Shown here piece by piece: positions 8,831 to 16,196 of a stretch of DNA of 64,000 nt. The stretch spans positions 62,001 through 126,000 of the forward strand of contig NZ_NJIG01000002.1 of the NCBI RefSeq assembly GCF_002209535.1, given 5' to 3'. The stretch is from Achromobacter marplatensis (GTDB lineage: Bacteria > Pseudomonadota > Gammaproteobacteria > Burkholderiales > Burkholderiaceae_B). The number at the start of each line of letters is the position of its first letter. The first letter of the stretch is position 1. The notes under the pieces are model-generated. The model saw only the letters and a program-made list of their open reading frames with translations, ran no database searches and was not told where the DNA came from. A program made the position numbers and the translations under genes.

Positions 8831-9475
8831 TCAGGATCGGGCGGGGCCCGGCGGTACGCCGGAAGGGGGCATGGCCCCCGTCAGCGCGTCCCAGGCGCAC
8901 ATGGCCTGACGCGCCACCGCTTGCAAAGTCTTGCGGGTGGCACCGTCGCGCGCCTGGATGGACATGCCGTGCAGTACGGTCGTGTAGAAAGCCGCGAGGC
9001 TCTTCGTGTCGGCGCCGGCAGGCAGCTCGCCTTGCCCGACGCCCGCGTTCAGTCGGGCCAGGATGCGGCCTTGCATCTCGCGGCGGTTGTCGCACAGGAA
9101 GCCGCCGACGCTGGCGTGGTTGACGCTGCCCGACGGCGCGCCCAGCACGATCATGCAGCCAGGCGGCAGGCCGGGGGCGGTGAAGCGTTCGGCGGCGGCC
9201 AGCAACATGGACTGGATGCCGCCGCGGGCGGTGGGCGCGTCTTGCAGCGCGCGCCGGGACGACCCGCCTTCCGTTTCGCGGTAGAGCTCGACCGCTTCAC
9301 GAAATAGTCCTTCTTTTGAGCCGAATGCCCCATAAAGGCTGGGCGAGTTGATGCCCATCGCTTCCGTCAGATCGGTTAGCGATGCTCCTTCATATCCCTT
9401 CGACCAGAAGACTTCCATGGCCTTTTGCAAGGCCTGGGCCCGGTCGAAGTTCCGGGGGCGCCCACGTTCTGCCAT
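8831..9475 (-). CDS. TetR/AcrR-family transcriptional regulator
   Basis: A 214-residue repressor with an N-terminal HTH (GRPRNFDRAQALQKAMEVFW, then TDLTEAMGINSPSLYGAFGSKEGLF) and a C-terminal ligand-binding domain of the TetR_C type. It is divergent from an SDR gene, and a near-perfect palindrome lies between them, so it most likely represses that SDR gene and itself. The diguanylate cyclase gene follows with an 11-bp gap, which would put c-di-GMP synthesis under the same ligand. Ligand unknown. Confidence 0.92.
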   Translation of the reverse strand: MAERGRPRNFDRAQALQKAMEVFWSKGYEGASLTDLTEAMGINSPSLYGAFGSKEGLFREAVELYRETEGGSSRRALQDAPTARGGIQSMLLAAAERFTAPGLPPGCMIVLGAPSGSVNHASVGGFLCDNRREMQGRILARLNAGVGQGELPAGADTKSLAAFYTTVLHGMSIQARDGATRKTLQAVARQAMCAWDALTGAMPPSGVPPGPARS

Positions 9476-9499
9476 GGGGCGATTTTACTCGCGACCGAT

Positions 9500-9521
9500 A
9501 TTTTGTGTTGATCGATAAAAA
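9500..9521. promoter_or_regulatory. second, degenerate TetR operator candidate
   Basis: Shares the TTTGT..TGATC..TA.AA pattern of the stronger palindrome at 9557-9578 in the same orientation, 57 bp away and close to the tetR start. It would suit autoregulation. The match is partial, so this is a weak call. Confidence 0.4.
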
Positions 9522-9556
9522 AATGATTGACGCGCGTGACATGGCCCGGCGATGAT

Positions 9557-9578
9557 ATTTGTACTGATCACTACAAAT
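9557..9578. promoter_or_regulatory. TetR operator palindrome before the SDR gene
   Basis: A 22-bp inverted repeat with arms ATTTGTA and TACAAAT around a central TGATCA; only one symmetric position pair breaks the symmetry. It ends 12 bp before the SDR start codon and overlaps the ribosome-binding region, the expected place for a repressor site of the divergent TetR gene. Confidence 0.7.
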
Positions 9579-9590
9579 TAAGGAAGAACG

Positions 9591-10337
9591 ATGGGCAACC
9601 TGACTGGAAAAGTGGCTTTCGTGACGGGCGGCAGCCGTGGCATCGGCGCGGCCATCGTGCGGCGCCTGGCGGCCGACGGTGCCGACGTGGCGTTCACCTA
9701 TGTCAGCGCGTCGTCTGCGGACGCCGCGCAGGCGCTCGCCAAGGAACTGGCCGTGGACGGGCGCCGGGCGCGCGCCATCCAGGCCGATTCCGAAGACGCG
9801 CTGGCCGTGCGGCAGGCGGTGGAAGCGGCCATCACGGAGCTGGGGCCGGTAGACGTACTGGTCAACAACGCCGGGATTTTTGTCGCCGGCCTGATCGGCG
9901 ACACCAGCCTGGACGACTACGAGCGCACGATGGATATCAACGTGCGTGCGCCTTTCGTCGCGATCCGTACGGCACAGGCATCGATGCCCGACGGCGGGCG
10001 CATCATCAATATTGGCAGCTGCCTGGCCACGCGCGCCGGCCGCGCCGGCGTGGCCCTGTACTCCGCCAGCAAGTCCGCGCTGATCGGCCTGACGCAGGGC
10101 CTGGCGCGAGACCTGGGCACGCGCGGCATCACGGTCAACGTGGTGCACCCCGGCCCGATCAACACCGACATGAATCCGGCGGACGGCGAACGCGCGGGCG
10201 AACTGGTGGCCGTGCTGTCCTTGCCGCACTATGGCGAAACGCGCGACATCGCCGGGATGGCGGCCTTCCTGGCGGGCCCTGAGGGCCGCTACATCACGGG
10301 CGCGAGCCTGGCGGTGGACGGGGGTTACGCCGCTTGA
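9591..10337 (+). CDS. SDR-family NAD(P)-dependent oxidoreductase
   Basis: A 248-residue classical short-chain dehydrogenase/reductase of FabG-like type. The Rossmann cofactor motif TGGSRGIG is at residues 12-19, NNAG follows in the middle, and the catalytic Tyr/Lys pair is in YSASK after an INIGS Ser region. The C-terminus ITGASLAVDGGY is standard. AAGGA lies six bases before the ATG. The divergent TetR gene and the palindrome point to ligand-induced expression, as in many TetR-SDR pairs that handle quinones or aldehydes; the substrate cannot be read from the sequence. Cofactor preference is not resolved. Confidence 0.92.
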   Translation: MGNLTGKVAFVTGGSRGIGAAIVRRLAADGADVAFTYVSASSADAAQALAKELAVDGRRARAIQADSEDALAVRQAVEAAITELGPVDVLVNNAGIFVAGLIGDTSLDDYERTMDINVRAPFVAIRTAQASMPDGGRIINIGSCLATRAGRAGVALYSASKSALIGLTQGLARDLGTRGITVNVVHPGPINTDMNPADGERAGELVAVLSLPHYGETRDIAGMAAFLAGPEGRYITGASLAVDGGYAA

Positions 10338-10371
10338 TATCGCACGTCAGAAAAGTTTTTTCGCACACGAC

Positions 10372-10400
10372 TTGCACAAACCAAAAAACCTACATATAAT
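10372..10400 (+). promoter_or_regulatory. sigma-70 promoter for tRNA-Lys
   Basis: TTGCAC (10372-10377) and TATAAT (10395-10400) are separated by exactly 17 bp, close to consensus. Transcription would begin near 10407, leaving a leader of ~95 nt before the tRNA. No ORF or second tRNA is seen in that leader. Confidence 0.8.
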
Positions 10401-10501
10401 CTTGCTTCTTCGCACTACACACATAACGAAACGCAGACAGCAGCAACGTATCGGCAACGATAAGCGGCAGTTGAAAACGAATCGGAACTGAGTGGATTGC
10501 A

Positions 10502-10577
10502 GGGCTGTTAGCTCAGTTGGTAGAGCAGCGGACTCTTAATCCGTAGGTCGAGTGTTCGAGCCACTCACAGCCCACCA
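10502..10577 (+). tRNA. tRNA-Lys (anticodon CUU)
   Basis: A complete cloverleaf can be folded by hand: acceptor GGGCTGT pairs with ACAGCCC, D stem GCTC/GAGC, anticodon stem GCGGA/TCCGT around loop CTCTTAA (anticodon CTT at 10535-10537), T stem GAGTG/CACTC with loop TTCGAGC, and an encoded CCA end. It decodes AAG as lysine. It has its own strong promoter upstream and a strong terminator 9 bp after the CCA. Confidence 0.96.
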
Positions 10578-10585
10578 GAATTCCC

Positions 10586-10621
10586 AAGGCCGCTATCGAT
10601 CATGATCGATAACGGCCTTTT
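10586..10621 (+). terminator. rho-independent terminator of tRNA-Lys
   Basis: Long hairpin: AAGGCCG pairs with CGGCCTT, then one mismatch, then TATCGAT pairs with ATCGATA around a CATG loop. A short T run follows. The stem is nearly symmetrical. Confidence 0.8.
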
Positions 10622-10680
10622 GCTCTGGGCGCCCGGTAAGCCGGCAAAAGATAGGCTGGCCGAAGTTCCCCGGCGGCTTC

Positions 10681-10712
10681 ACAAGCGCCTGTTGTCCGAC
10701 CTGGGCGCTTGT
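10681..10712 (-). terminator. possible terminator hairpin of the fimbrial operon
   Basis: ACAAGCGCC (10681-10689) pairs with GGCGCTTGT (10704-10712), a 9-bp stem 45 bp beyond the adhesin stop. There is no clear U tract on the minus strand, so termination is only suggested. Confidence 0.4.
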
Positions 10713-10756
10713 TCACCTGCGATAGACGATAAAGGCGCTGGCAACTTCCATACGAG

Positions 10757-11905
10757 TTATTCGTAGGTCAAGGTAAACGTCATGGTCGTGTTGGCGGTGC
10801 CGGGAGAAATCGGCCCGCCGGTCTGTACGTAGCGAGCCTTGAGCGGAATATCAAAAGAACCGCCCCGGTCAGACCTGTATTGGGTCACTGTCTGCGCCGT
10901 CCGCAAGGGAAACGCTGCGTCGGATGCCGTCAGGAACTGGACGCCTACCCCTTTGGCCGACGACCGGCTGTCCAGCGCCACTATGCTTTGATTCCCGATT
11001 TCCGCCGTATTGGGGTCTAACCGCACGGTGATCCGGTTCATGTTGGCCGGGCAATTCAGATTGATGCCAAAGGACTTTAGCGGTCCATTGACGCCCTTGA
11101 AATCCGATCGACCCACGCGCTTCATATCGACCCAGACGTCGCTAGTCGAGCACGTCAGTACGTTGATGACCGTCGCTCCAAGCATCACCCGCAGATTCGT
11201 GGCGAGCGGGTTGCCGGGCAGTCTGGTATTCGATGCATCGCGGGCGATCGGATAGCCTTCAAAAGCGAGAACCGGATTAACTCGCGTGCCCTCCGCGATC
11301 GGAGCGTACCGGATGAGTTTGGCCCTTACCGTGGCGCCAACGGCAAATATCGAGGGCACATTGCCGCCGCACAGACCTAAACTATTCAATCTATCGAACT
11401 GTGACTGTTGCGTCTGTTGAGCGTGGATGTCGTTACAACCGGGGCCCGCAGTAACCCGAACGCGCGGTCGAAACGAAAAGATAACGCCCACGCCTGGCGC
11501 TTTATCCAGGGCATACACCGAATAGGTGAGGCCATCCTCCACATAGGTCCGTATAGGCGCGGGAAGCATTACTCTGCCGCCGTATCCGGCAGCTGCCGCG
11601 AATTCGAGATCCTCGAAGCGAACTACGGTCGAGAACCTGCACACTCCCCGGGTGGGCGCGTCGACGACCACCCAATTGGTCAGTGCAATGACTTGGCCGG
11701 GCTGGCTATCACGAGGCACGGAAATGGTGGCGGGTAGTTGAAGCGTTTGCGTTATTGATGCGCTGACGTTGTCGCAGATGGCATACCGAGCGTGAACCAA
11801 TTGAGCGTGTGTAAGGGACGGCCCGGCAAGACCTGCCACGCCCAAGACGGCGCAGAGCAAATTGGGAAAGCGCAAGCGAAGCAAGGCGGTGGACATGGTG
11901 GTCAT
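10757..11905 (-). CDS. fimbrial tip adhesin-like protein
   Basis: A 382-residue secreted protein with an N-terminal signal peptide (hydrophobic LLCAVLGVAGLAG, cleavage near THA-Q). The C-terminal ~150 residues look like a pilin domain: paired Cys (VLTCSTSDV and INLNCPANM), and an ending TMTFTLTYE like the donor strands and last beta-strand of type 1 fimbrial subunits. The longer N-terminal half, with Cys pairs CDN/CRF and CND/CGG, would be the receptor-binding lectin-like domain, as in FimH-type two-domain adhesins. It is the last gene of the operon after the usher, the usual place for a tip adhesin. Receptor unknown. A second ATG three codons in is also possible. Confidence 0.8.
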   Translation of the reverse strand: MTTMSTALLRLRFPNLLCAVLGVAGLAGPSLTHAQLVHARYAICDNVSASITQTLQLPATISVPRDSQPGQVIALTNWVVVDAPTRGVCRFSTVVRFEDLEFAAAAGYGGRVMLPAPIRTYVEDGLTYSVYALDKAPGVGVIFSFRPRVRVTAGPGCNDIHAQQTQQSQFDRLNSLGLCGGNVPSIFAVGATVRAKLIRYAPIAEGTRVNPVLAFEGYPIARDASNTRLPGNPLATNLRVMLGATVINVLTCSTSDVWVDMKRVGRSDFKGVNGPLKSFGINLNCPANMNRITVRLDPNTAEIGNQSIVALDSRSSAKGVGVQFLTASDAAFPLRTAQTVTQYRSDRGGSFDIPLKARYVQTGGPISPGTANTTMTFTLTYE

Positions 11906-11939
11906 ATTCTGTCGGAAAAAAAAGATAGCCGGGGGAGAG

Positions 11940-14501
11940 TCAAGGTCTGCCCAAAGGTTTGGAGACCTCGGGAGGTTGGCAATGCAGACCCTCTACAACC
12001 TGCATCCGTTGTGCCTTATCCGCCGGCGGGGGAATCTCCGCAGTGATGGCGCAATGGCCCAAATCTCCGTCGCCCCATTTGACGGTAAGCGTTGTCGGGC
12101 CCGCCTCCAGGCCGTTGGCCAGGATGCGGCTACCCTGTGAGACGACACCGACCGTCTTGCCGTTGGCATCGAAAACTTGGGCGCCAAATGGCAGGGGGGC
12201 GCCCCCCGCTTGGCGCACGTGTAGCACGAACGTCCTGCCACGGTTGACGGTCTCAAACGGAATCCGGACCACGGCGCCGGCCGTGGGAACCACGCGCTGC
12301 TCCGTCGACTTGAACTCCACGCCCAGGGGAATGCCCTTGGGATCGATCGTGATGGAGTTGTGCTCGTACGGCATGAGGTTTGAGACTAGCGCCTTGCCGC
12401 GTCCGTCCAGGCGCTGACCCGGCACGTTTCCGACGCTGGCGCCCGCGCCATCTGGGGCCTCCAACACGGCATAGGTATCGCCCTGATCGGGCGAAAATGC
12501 GACGCCGCCTCCGTACGCAACGATGCCGCCGCTCAGGCTGGCGCCCGCTTGCGTGTAGTTCCTGCCGGTACCCGCGCTGACGTTCATGCGCGTCCCACTG
12601 GCGCTGTAATCAAGTGAGCCGCTGACGTTGGCGTCGCGCGCGCCGCCGTAGCGTTGCGCATTGGCGGTCACGCTGTATGCAAGATTGCGATCTTGGCTAA
12701 GCATGCCGGACACCGTCTGGGATGCGGACGTGGTGCCATTGGAGTTTCGCTGCAACGTGGTGGACGCATAGGTCGTGGAATCTCGCCCGCCCAGCGGGAA
12801 AGATAGATTCAGCATGTACTGGTTTTCCCAGCGCTGCGAAAACACGTCCAAACGCCGGGCGACCGAGACCGAGTAATTCATCGAGCGGTAACTATTCGAG
12901 TAGCCGGCGCTAGCCTCGGTGCCGCGACCGGATTGGTGCCAATAGTCCTCCACGGAACCAGTCATATACAGGGACCCGTAGCCTGGCGCCAATTGCTGCG
13001 ACACATTGGCCTGCAACCGGTTGCGCCGGGCCTGGAAGTCGGATCGCCCCCCCCGGTCCTGCCATTGGCGCAGTGCCATTGTTTCGCCGAACTCGCGATA
13101 ACCTTGGGTGGAGTAGCGGTAACCTGCGATCAGCACATTCGTCTTAGTTGCGTCGACATAGTTTGAGTAAGCAAGGCGAACGCTATGTCCGGTGGTGGAC
13201 TCTCCGCCGCCCAGGTCCGCGTTTGCGCCCGTCACATCCAGGCCAAAGGCGCCAATGAGCGTGTTGATCGAAGCGCCGGCGACCGCCGCCCGATAATCAC
13301 GGGATCCGATGAAGCCGCCGTAGCCGGTCAACAGGTTGTTGAACCCGTAGGTCAGGCCGCCTTGAACGAAGGCCGGCTTGTCCGAGAGTTGTCGATCTCG
13401 GTACTGCCCCATCGTGAGCTGATAACGGATCCCGCCTTCTCGAAGGGAGTTGACCGTAGCCGCGTATGGGATACGGGAAACCAGGACGCGGCCATCCGCT
13501 TCCGTGACTTCAACGGTAAGGTCGCCACCGAAACCATTGGGGTAAATATCGGTGATTTCAAACGGCCCTGAGGGCACCGTGGTTTCATAGATCACGTTCG
13601 AAGACTGAAGAATGCGCACCCGGGCATTCGAGTTCGCAATGCCCCGTACCACCGGCGCGTATCCCCGTTGTGATTGCGGCAACATGCGCTCATCGGAGCT
13701 CAGTTGAACGCCGCGAAACCCTATCGACGAGAACAGCCGGCCATCGGTGAAGGTGTCCCCGATCACGAGTTGGCCCTTCAGCGGAAGAACCGAGCGCGAG
13801 GCATAGGTTTGGTTGCTGGTGTATTCGGCCCCGGCGCGATTGCTCCAGGAGTAGTTGCCCTGATGGCGAAACCGCCACGCGCCAAGGTTGAATCCACCGT
13901 TCAGCCCCAGGTAGCTGAAGCTGTCCGACGCGCCCGAGCGGGGCTTGGTCGAATAGAAATTCCAGTTGTAGTTAAGGAGTCCGGCGGCGATGCCGTCATC
14001 CCACAAGCTCGGGTCTACATAGCCTCTCGCGCCGCGTAGCAGCAGCGCCTGTGGAATCGTGATGTCCAGCCGTTGCTCGCCGGCATCATAGCTATAGCGG
14101 CTTCCAGGTACCAAAGCGCTCAAGTCACCGCACCTGCCTGCATCCAGGTCGGCGGCCACCGTGCCGATCTTGCGCTCGTTGACTTCCAGGCGACGCAACA
14201 AGGGAAGGTCGAAGCATGGAACGGCGCTCGGCATCCCGGCCGACTGCTGAAAAACGACCGTGTACTTGCTCTGCCACTCGTCGTTCAGATAGAGATCAAC
14301 CCCATAGGCGCCTGGTAAGACTGAATTGCCCTGTTCAAAGCGACTCACGTCCATAGGCGTTCCCGCTGACCGGAGAAAGCTCTGGTTGAACCGGACCTCT
14401 TGCGCATGGCTGGCTACCGTGGCGCCGAAAGCCAGTGTCATGGTCTCAGCGAGTTTGCGATAGGCGCGGCGACGCGATCGTTGCGAAAGAACGCTATTCA
14501 T
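11940..14501 (-). CDS. fimbrial outer-membrane usher protein (FimD/PapC family)
   Basis: An ~853-residue usher that forms the outer-membrane pore for fimbrial assembly. After the signal peptide, the N-terminal chaperone-binding domain begins VRFNQSFLRSAG and includes VDLYLNDEW. The barrel contains the family stretch PVVRGIANSNARVRI with IYETTVPSGPFEITDI and GGDLTVEV in the plug region. The C-terminal domain includes LPFGAQVFDANGKTVG and a final Cys pair (GHCAI, LHCQPP). I prefer the ATG at 14501 (MNSVLSQRS); an in-frame ATG at 14555 would add 18 Arg-rich residues. Neither has a good Shine-Dalgarno. It lies between the chaperone and adhesin genes. Confidence 0.93.
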   Translation of the reverse strand: MNSVLSQRSRRRAYRKLAETMTLAFGATVASHAQEVRFNQSFLRSAGTPMDVSRFEQGNSVLPGAYGVDLYLNDEWQSKYTVVFQQSAGMPSAVPCFDLPLLRRLEVNERKIGTVAADLDAGRCGDLSALVPGSRYSYDAGEQRLDITIPQALLLRGARGYVDPSLWDDGIAAGLLNYNWNFYSTKPRSGASDSFSYLGLNGGFNLGAWRFRHQGNYSWSNRAGAEYTSNQTYASRSVLPLKGQLVIGDTFTDGRLFSSIGFRGVQLSSDERMLPQSQRGYAPVVRGIANSNARVRILQSSNVIYETTVPSGPFEITDIYPNGFGGDLTVEVTEADGRVLVSRIPYAATVNSLREGGIRYQLTMGQYRDRQLSDKPAFVQGGLTYGFNNLLTGYGGFIGSRDYRAAVAGASINTLIGAFGLDVTGANADLGGGESTTGHSVRLAYSNYVDATKTNVLIAGYRYSTQGYREFGETMALRQWQDRGGRSDFQARRNRLQANVSQQLAPGYGSLYMTGSVEDYWHQSGRGTEASAGYSNSYRSMNYSVSVARRLDVFSQRWENQYMLNLSFPLGGRDSTTYASTTLQRNSNGTTSASQTVSGMLSQDRNLAYSVTANAQRYGGARDANVSGSLDYSASGTRMNVSAGTGRNYTQAGASLSGGIVAYGGGVAFSPDQGDTYAVLEAPDGAGASVGNVPGQRLDGRGKALVSNLMPYEHNSITIDPKGIPLGVEFKSTEQRVVPTAGAVVRIPFETVNRGRTFVLHVRQAGGAPLPFGAQVFDANGKTVGVVSQGSRILANGLEAGPTTLTVKWGDGDLGHCAITAEIPPPADKAQRMQVVEGLHCQPPEVSKPLGRP

Positions 14502-14600
14502 GGTGGTATCTGGATGCAGCAGCAGTGTCGTTTCGCGTCTACGTCGGCGCAGCATGTGCGCGTCAGGTGCTCTCGTCTGCTTAGTGGTGGGGGCGCAGGC

Positions 14601-15338
14601 CTACCGCAAGACCGCTTCGCCTTTGGTTTGGCCGCCGTAATCGTTGATGATGCTGAAGTTCACCGCGTCTCCGACGTTTGCGGACCCCTGTTTGAGACGT
14701 ACCGTCAAGGTCTGGCCGGGGGCCACCATCGATTGGTCCTCAAACACCAACTCCTGCGTCGGGCTTTTGACGTTTGCCGACGAGAAAGTGATATGGAATT
14801 TCGAGCCATTGTGTATGGCGACCGAATCACGTCCTTGGACTTTCCAAGACAGCTTGGCGGGCGCTTCCTCGGCCGCCTCGGTCAACTGCGCGGGGCGTAG
14901 GAAAAGCTTGATCCGCGAACGAAACGCGAGCTGAAGCTTGTTGGTATCTTGCTCACTAGACTCGGGGGGGATGTCAAGAACGTTGAACCAGTACAAACGT
15001 TCTGCGTCACCCTGGATCGCCTCGCCCGAATAAAGAATCCGCACGATCTGCGATTTGCTTGGGTCCACACGCGCCATGGGCGGCGTAAGGATGAACGGAA
15101 CGACCGCTTCGGCGGCATTCAGGGTGGCATTGCCGTCATCGATCCAGACTTGGGTGAGCGAAGGAGCCGATCCCGAGTTTTCTAACCTAATCGACACTTC
15201 TTGCTCGGCCGCCGGGTAGACGATGCGTGTGCCATGAATAACGACTGCCGCCGAGGCGGGCAGAGCGCAAACCAAGCATGATGCGGCGAACCCGAGAGTA
15301 ATTCGGCGCAGGAAACGGCAAACAGGACGTTGGATCAT
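14601..15338 (-). CDS. periplasmic fimbrial chaperone (PapD/FimC family)
   Basis: A ~245-residue secreted chaperone with two Ig-like domains. Signal peptide ends near PASA-AVVIHG. The conserved subunit-anchoring residues are visible as Arg in GTRIVYP and Lys in RIKLFLRP. The central family block FWFN-like RLYWFNVLDIPP is present, as are the G1-strand residues around LQLAFRSRIK. It donates a strand to pilins and hands them to the usher encoded next. The start ATG at 15338 (MIQRP) gives a normal signal peptide; a GTG nine codons upstream is the alternative. Confidence 0.92.
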   Translation of the reverse strand: MIQRPVCRFLRRITLGFAASCLVCALPASAAVVIHGTRIVYPAAEQEVSIRLENSGSAPSLTQVWIDDGNATLNAAEAVVPFILTPPMARVDPSKSQIVRILYSGEAIQGDAERLYWFNVLDIPPESSEQDTNKLQLAFRSRIKLFLRPAQLTEAAEEAPAKLSWKVQGRDSVAIHNGSKFHITFSSANVKSPTQELVFEDQSMVAPGQTLTVRLKQGSANVGDAVNFSIINDYGGQTKGEAVLR

Positions 15339-15400
15339 GATAAATGGCGGGGAGCAGCGGGCCACACGGTAAATGCGACCCGACCGCAGTCCCTAGGAAT

Positions 15401-15937
15401 TTAGCGATAGTTCAACGAGTAGACAGCCTGGGCTCGCACCAGACCCGCAGTCACCGTGGCGGCCGTGCGGTAGTAGCGCGCACCGTAGGTCAACGTTGCC
15501 GCGCCTGACGCGATTTCGACGAAGTTGGTGTTCTGCGCTTCCTCGGAGGTGCCGATATTGATTTGGTTGTTGTTTTCAATGTTGAACAATTCGACGTCCA
15601 CGCCCGCCGCGGAGTTGACTGCGGCCACGTTGCTCAGACGTCCGTCAGAAGTGACGCCAGTGCCGTGCTCGAAGAAGGCACGCACGCCGCCAGTGGGGGC
15701 CTCGCACTCCGTCAGACGGATCACGAAGCGAGTAGCGCCTGCGGTCTGGACGCCTTGCATGCGGCCAGCGGCAATCTTGGGCAGGGTGACGGTGATATCG
15801 CCGTTGCCGTTTTCAATTTTGCAAGTCTGGGAGGTAATTTCACCGTTGATGGTGATCGTGCCGCCGTTAGCTTGCGCCAGCGAGGGAAGGGTTGCGGCCA
15901 GAGCCAGGATCGAGGAAGCCAGAAGAGAACGGTTCAT
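15401..15937 (-). CDS. type 1 fimbrial major subunit (pilin)
   Basis: A 178-residue pilin. Signal peptide to about ANG, then the classical start GGTITINGEITSQTCKI, with the first Cys of the disulfide; the second is in RLTECEAP. The final strand is QAVYSLNY, with a penultimate Tyr typical of donor-strand pilins. It is the first gene of the fimbrial operon, as expected for the most abundant subunit. It is close to the FimA/Fim2/Fim3 type known in Bordetella. No good Shine-Dalgarno precedes the ATG. Confidence 0.92.
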   Translation of the reverse strand: MNRSLLASSILALAATLPSLAQANGGTITINGEITSQTCKIENGNGDITVTLPKIAAGRMQGVQTAGATRFVIRLTECEAPTGGVRAFFEHGTGVTSDGRLSNVAAVNSAAGVDVELFNIENNNQINIGTSEEAQNTNFVEIASGAATLTYGARYYRTAATVTAGLVRAQAVYSLNYR

Positions 15938-15980
15938 GGTATGAGCACTAAATTAAGAGATGAGATCGGTTTGATTTGGC

Positions 15981-16004
15981 GTTGCGCAACAGAATTTCCG
16001 CAAC
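15981..16004. promoter_or_regulatory. inverted-repeat cluster upstream of the pilin gene
   Basis: A perfect 10-bp palindrome GTTGCGCAAC (15981-15990) is followed by a further CGCAAC half-site (15999-16004), 44-67 bp before the pilin ATG. This is a plausible regulator site for the fimbrial operon, perhaps for the nearby LuxR-type response regulator. No poly-C tract like that of Bordetella fim promoters is present. Confidence 0.4.
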
Positions 16005-16131
16005 GAAATCATGCTATCAACCGACGCTCTCTCCCAACATAGGGCGCACTCCGAAAATGCAGCTCAGGCTCGCATAATGTGTGGCTCGACCCGCTTGCGC
16101 AGAAGGCGCGAGTGCAAAAATGGGGCAGAAG

Positions 16132-16151
16132 GTTGGGCGGCCGCGCCCAAC
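16132..16151 (-). terminator. hairpin beyond the phosphorelay operon
   Basis: GTTGGGCG and CGCCCAAC form a perfect 8-bp stem around GCCG, about 45 bp after the stop of the second hybrid kinase. A T-rich stretch follows only ~10 bp later on the minus strand, so it is a weak terminator candidate separating this operon from the pilin gene. Confidence 0.45.
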
Positions 16152-16196
16152 GCGATATGGTGCGAAAGGCGCGTTCACCTAGCGCGAATCTGCATC

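Noticed and set aside
8820-9095. 92-codon N-terminal extension of the diguanylate cyclase
   Set aside because: Overlaps the TetR gene in another frame, is Arg-rich, and the ATG at 8819 has a Shine-Dalgarno.
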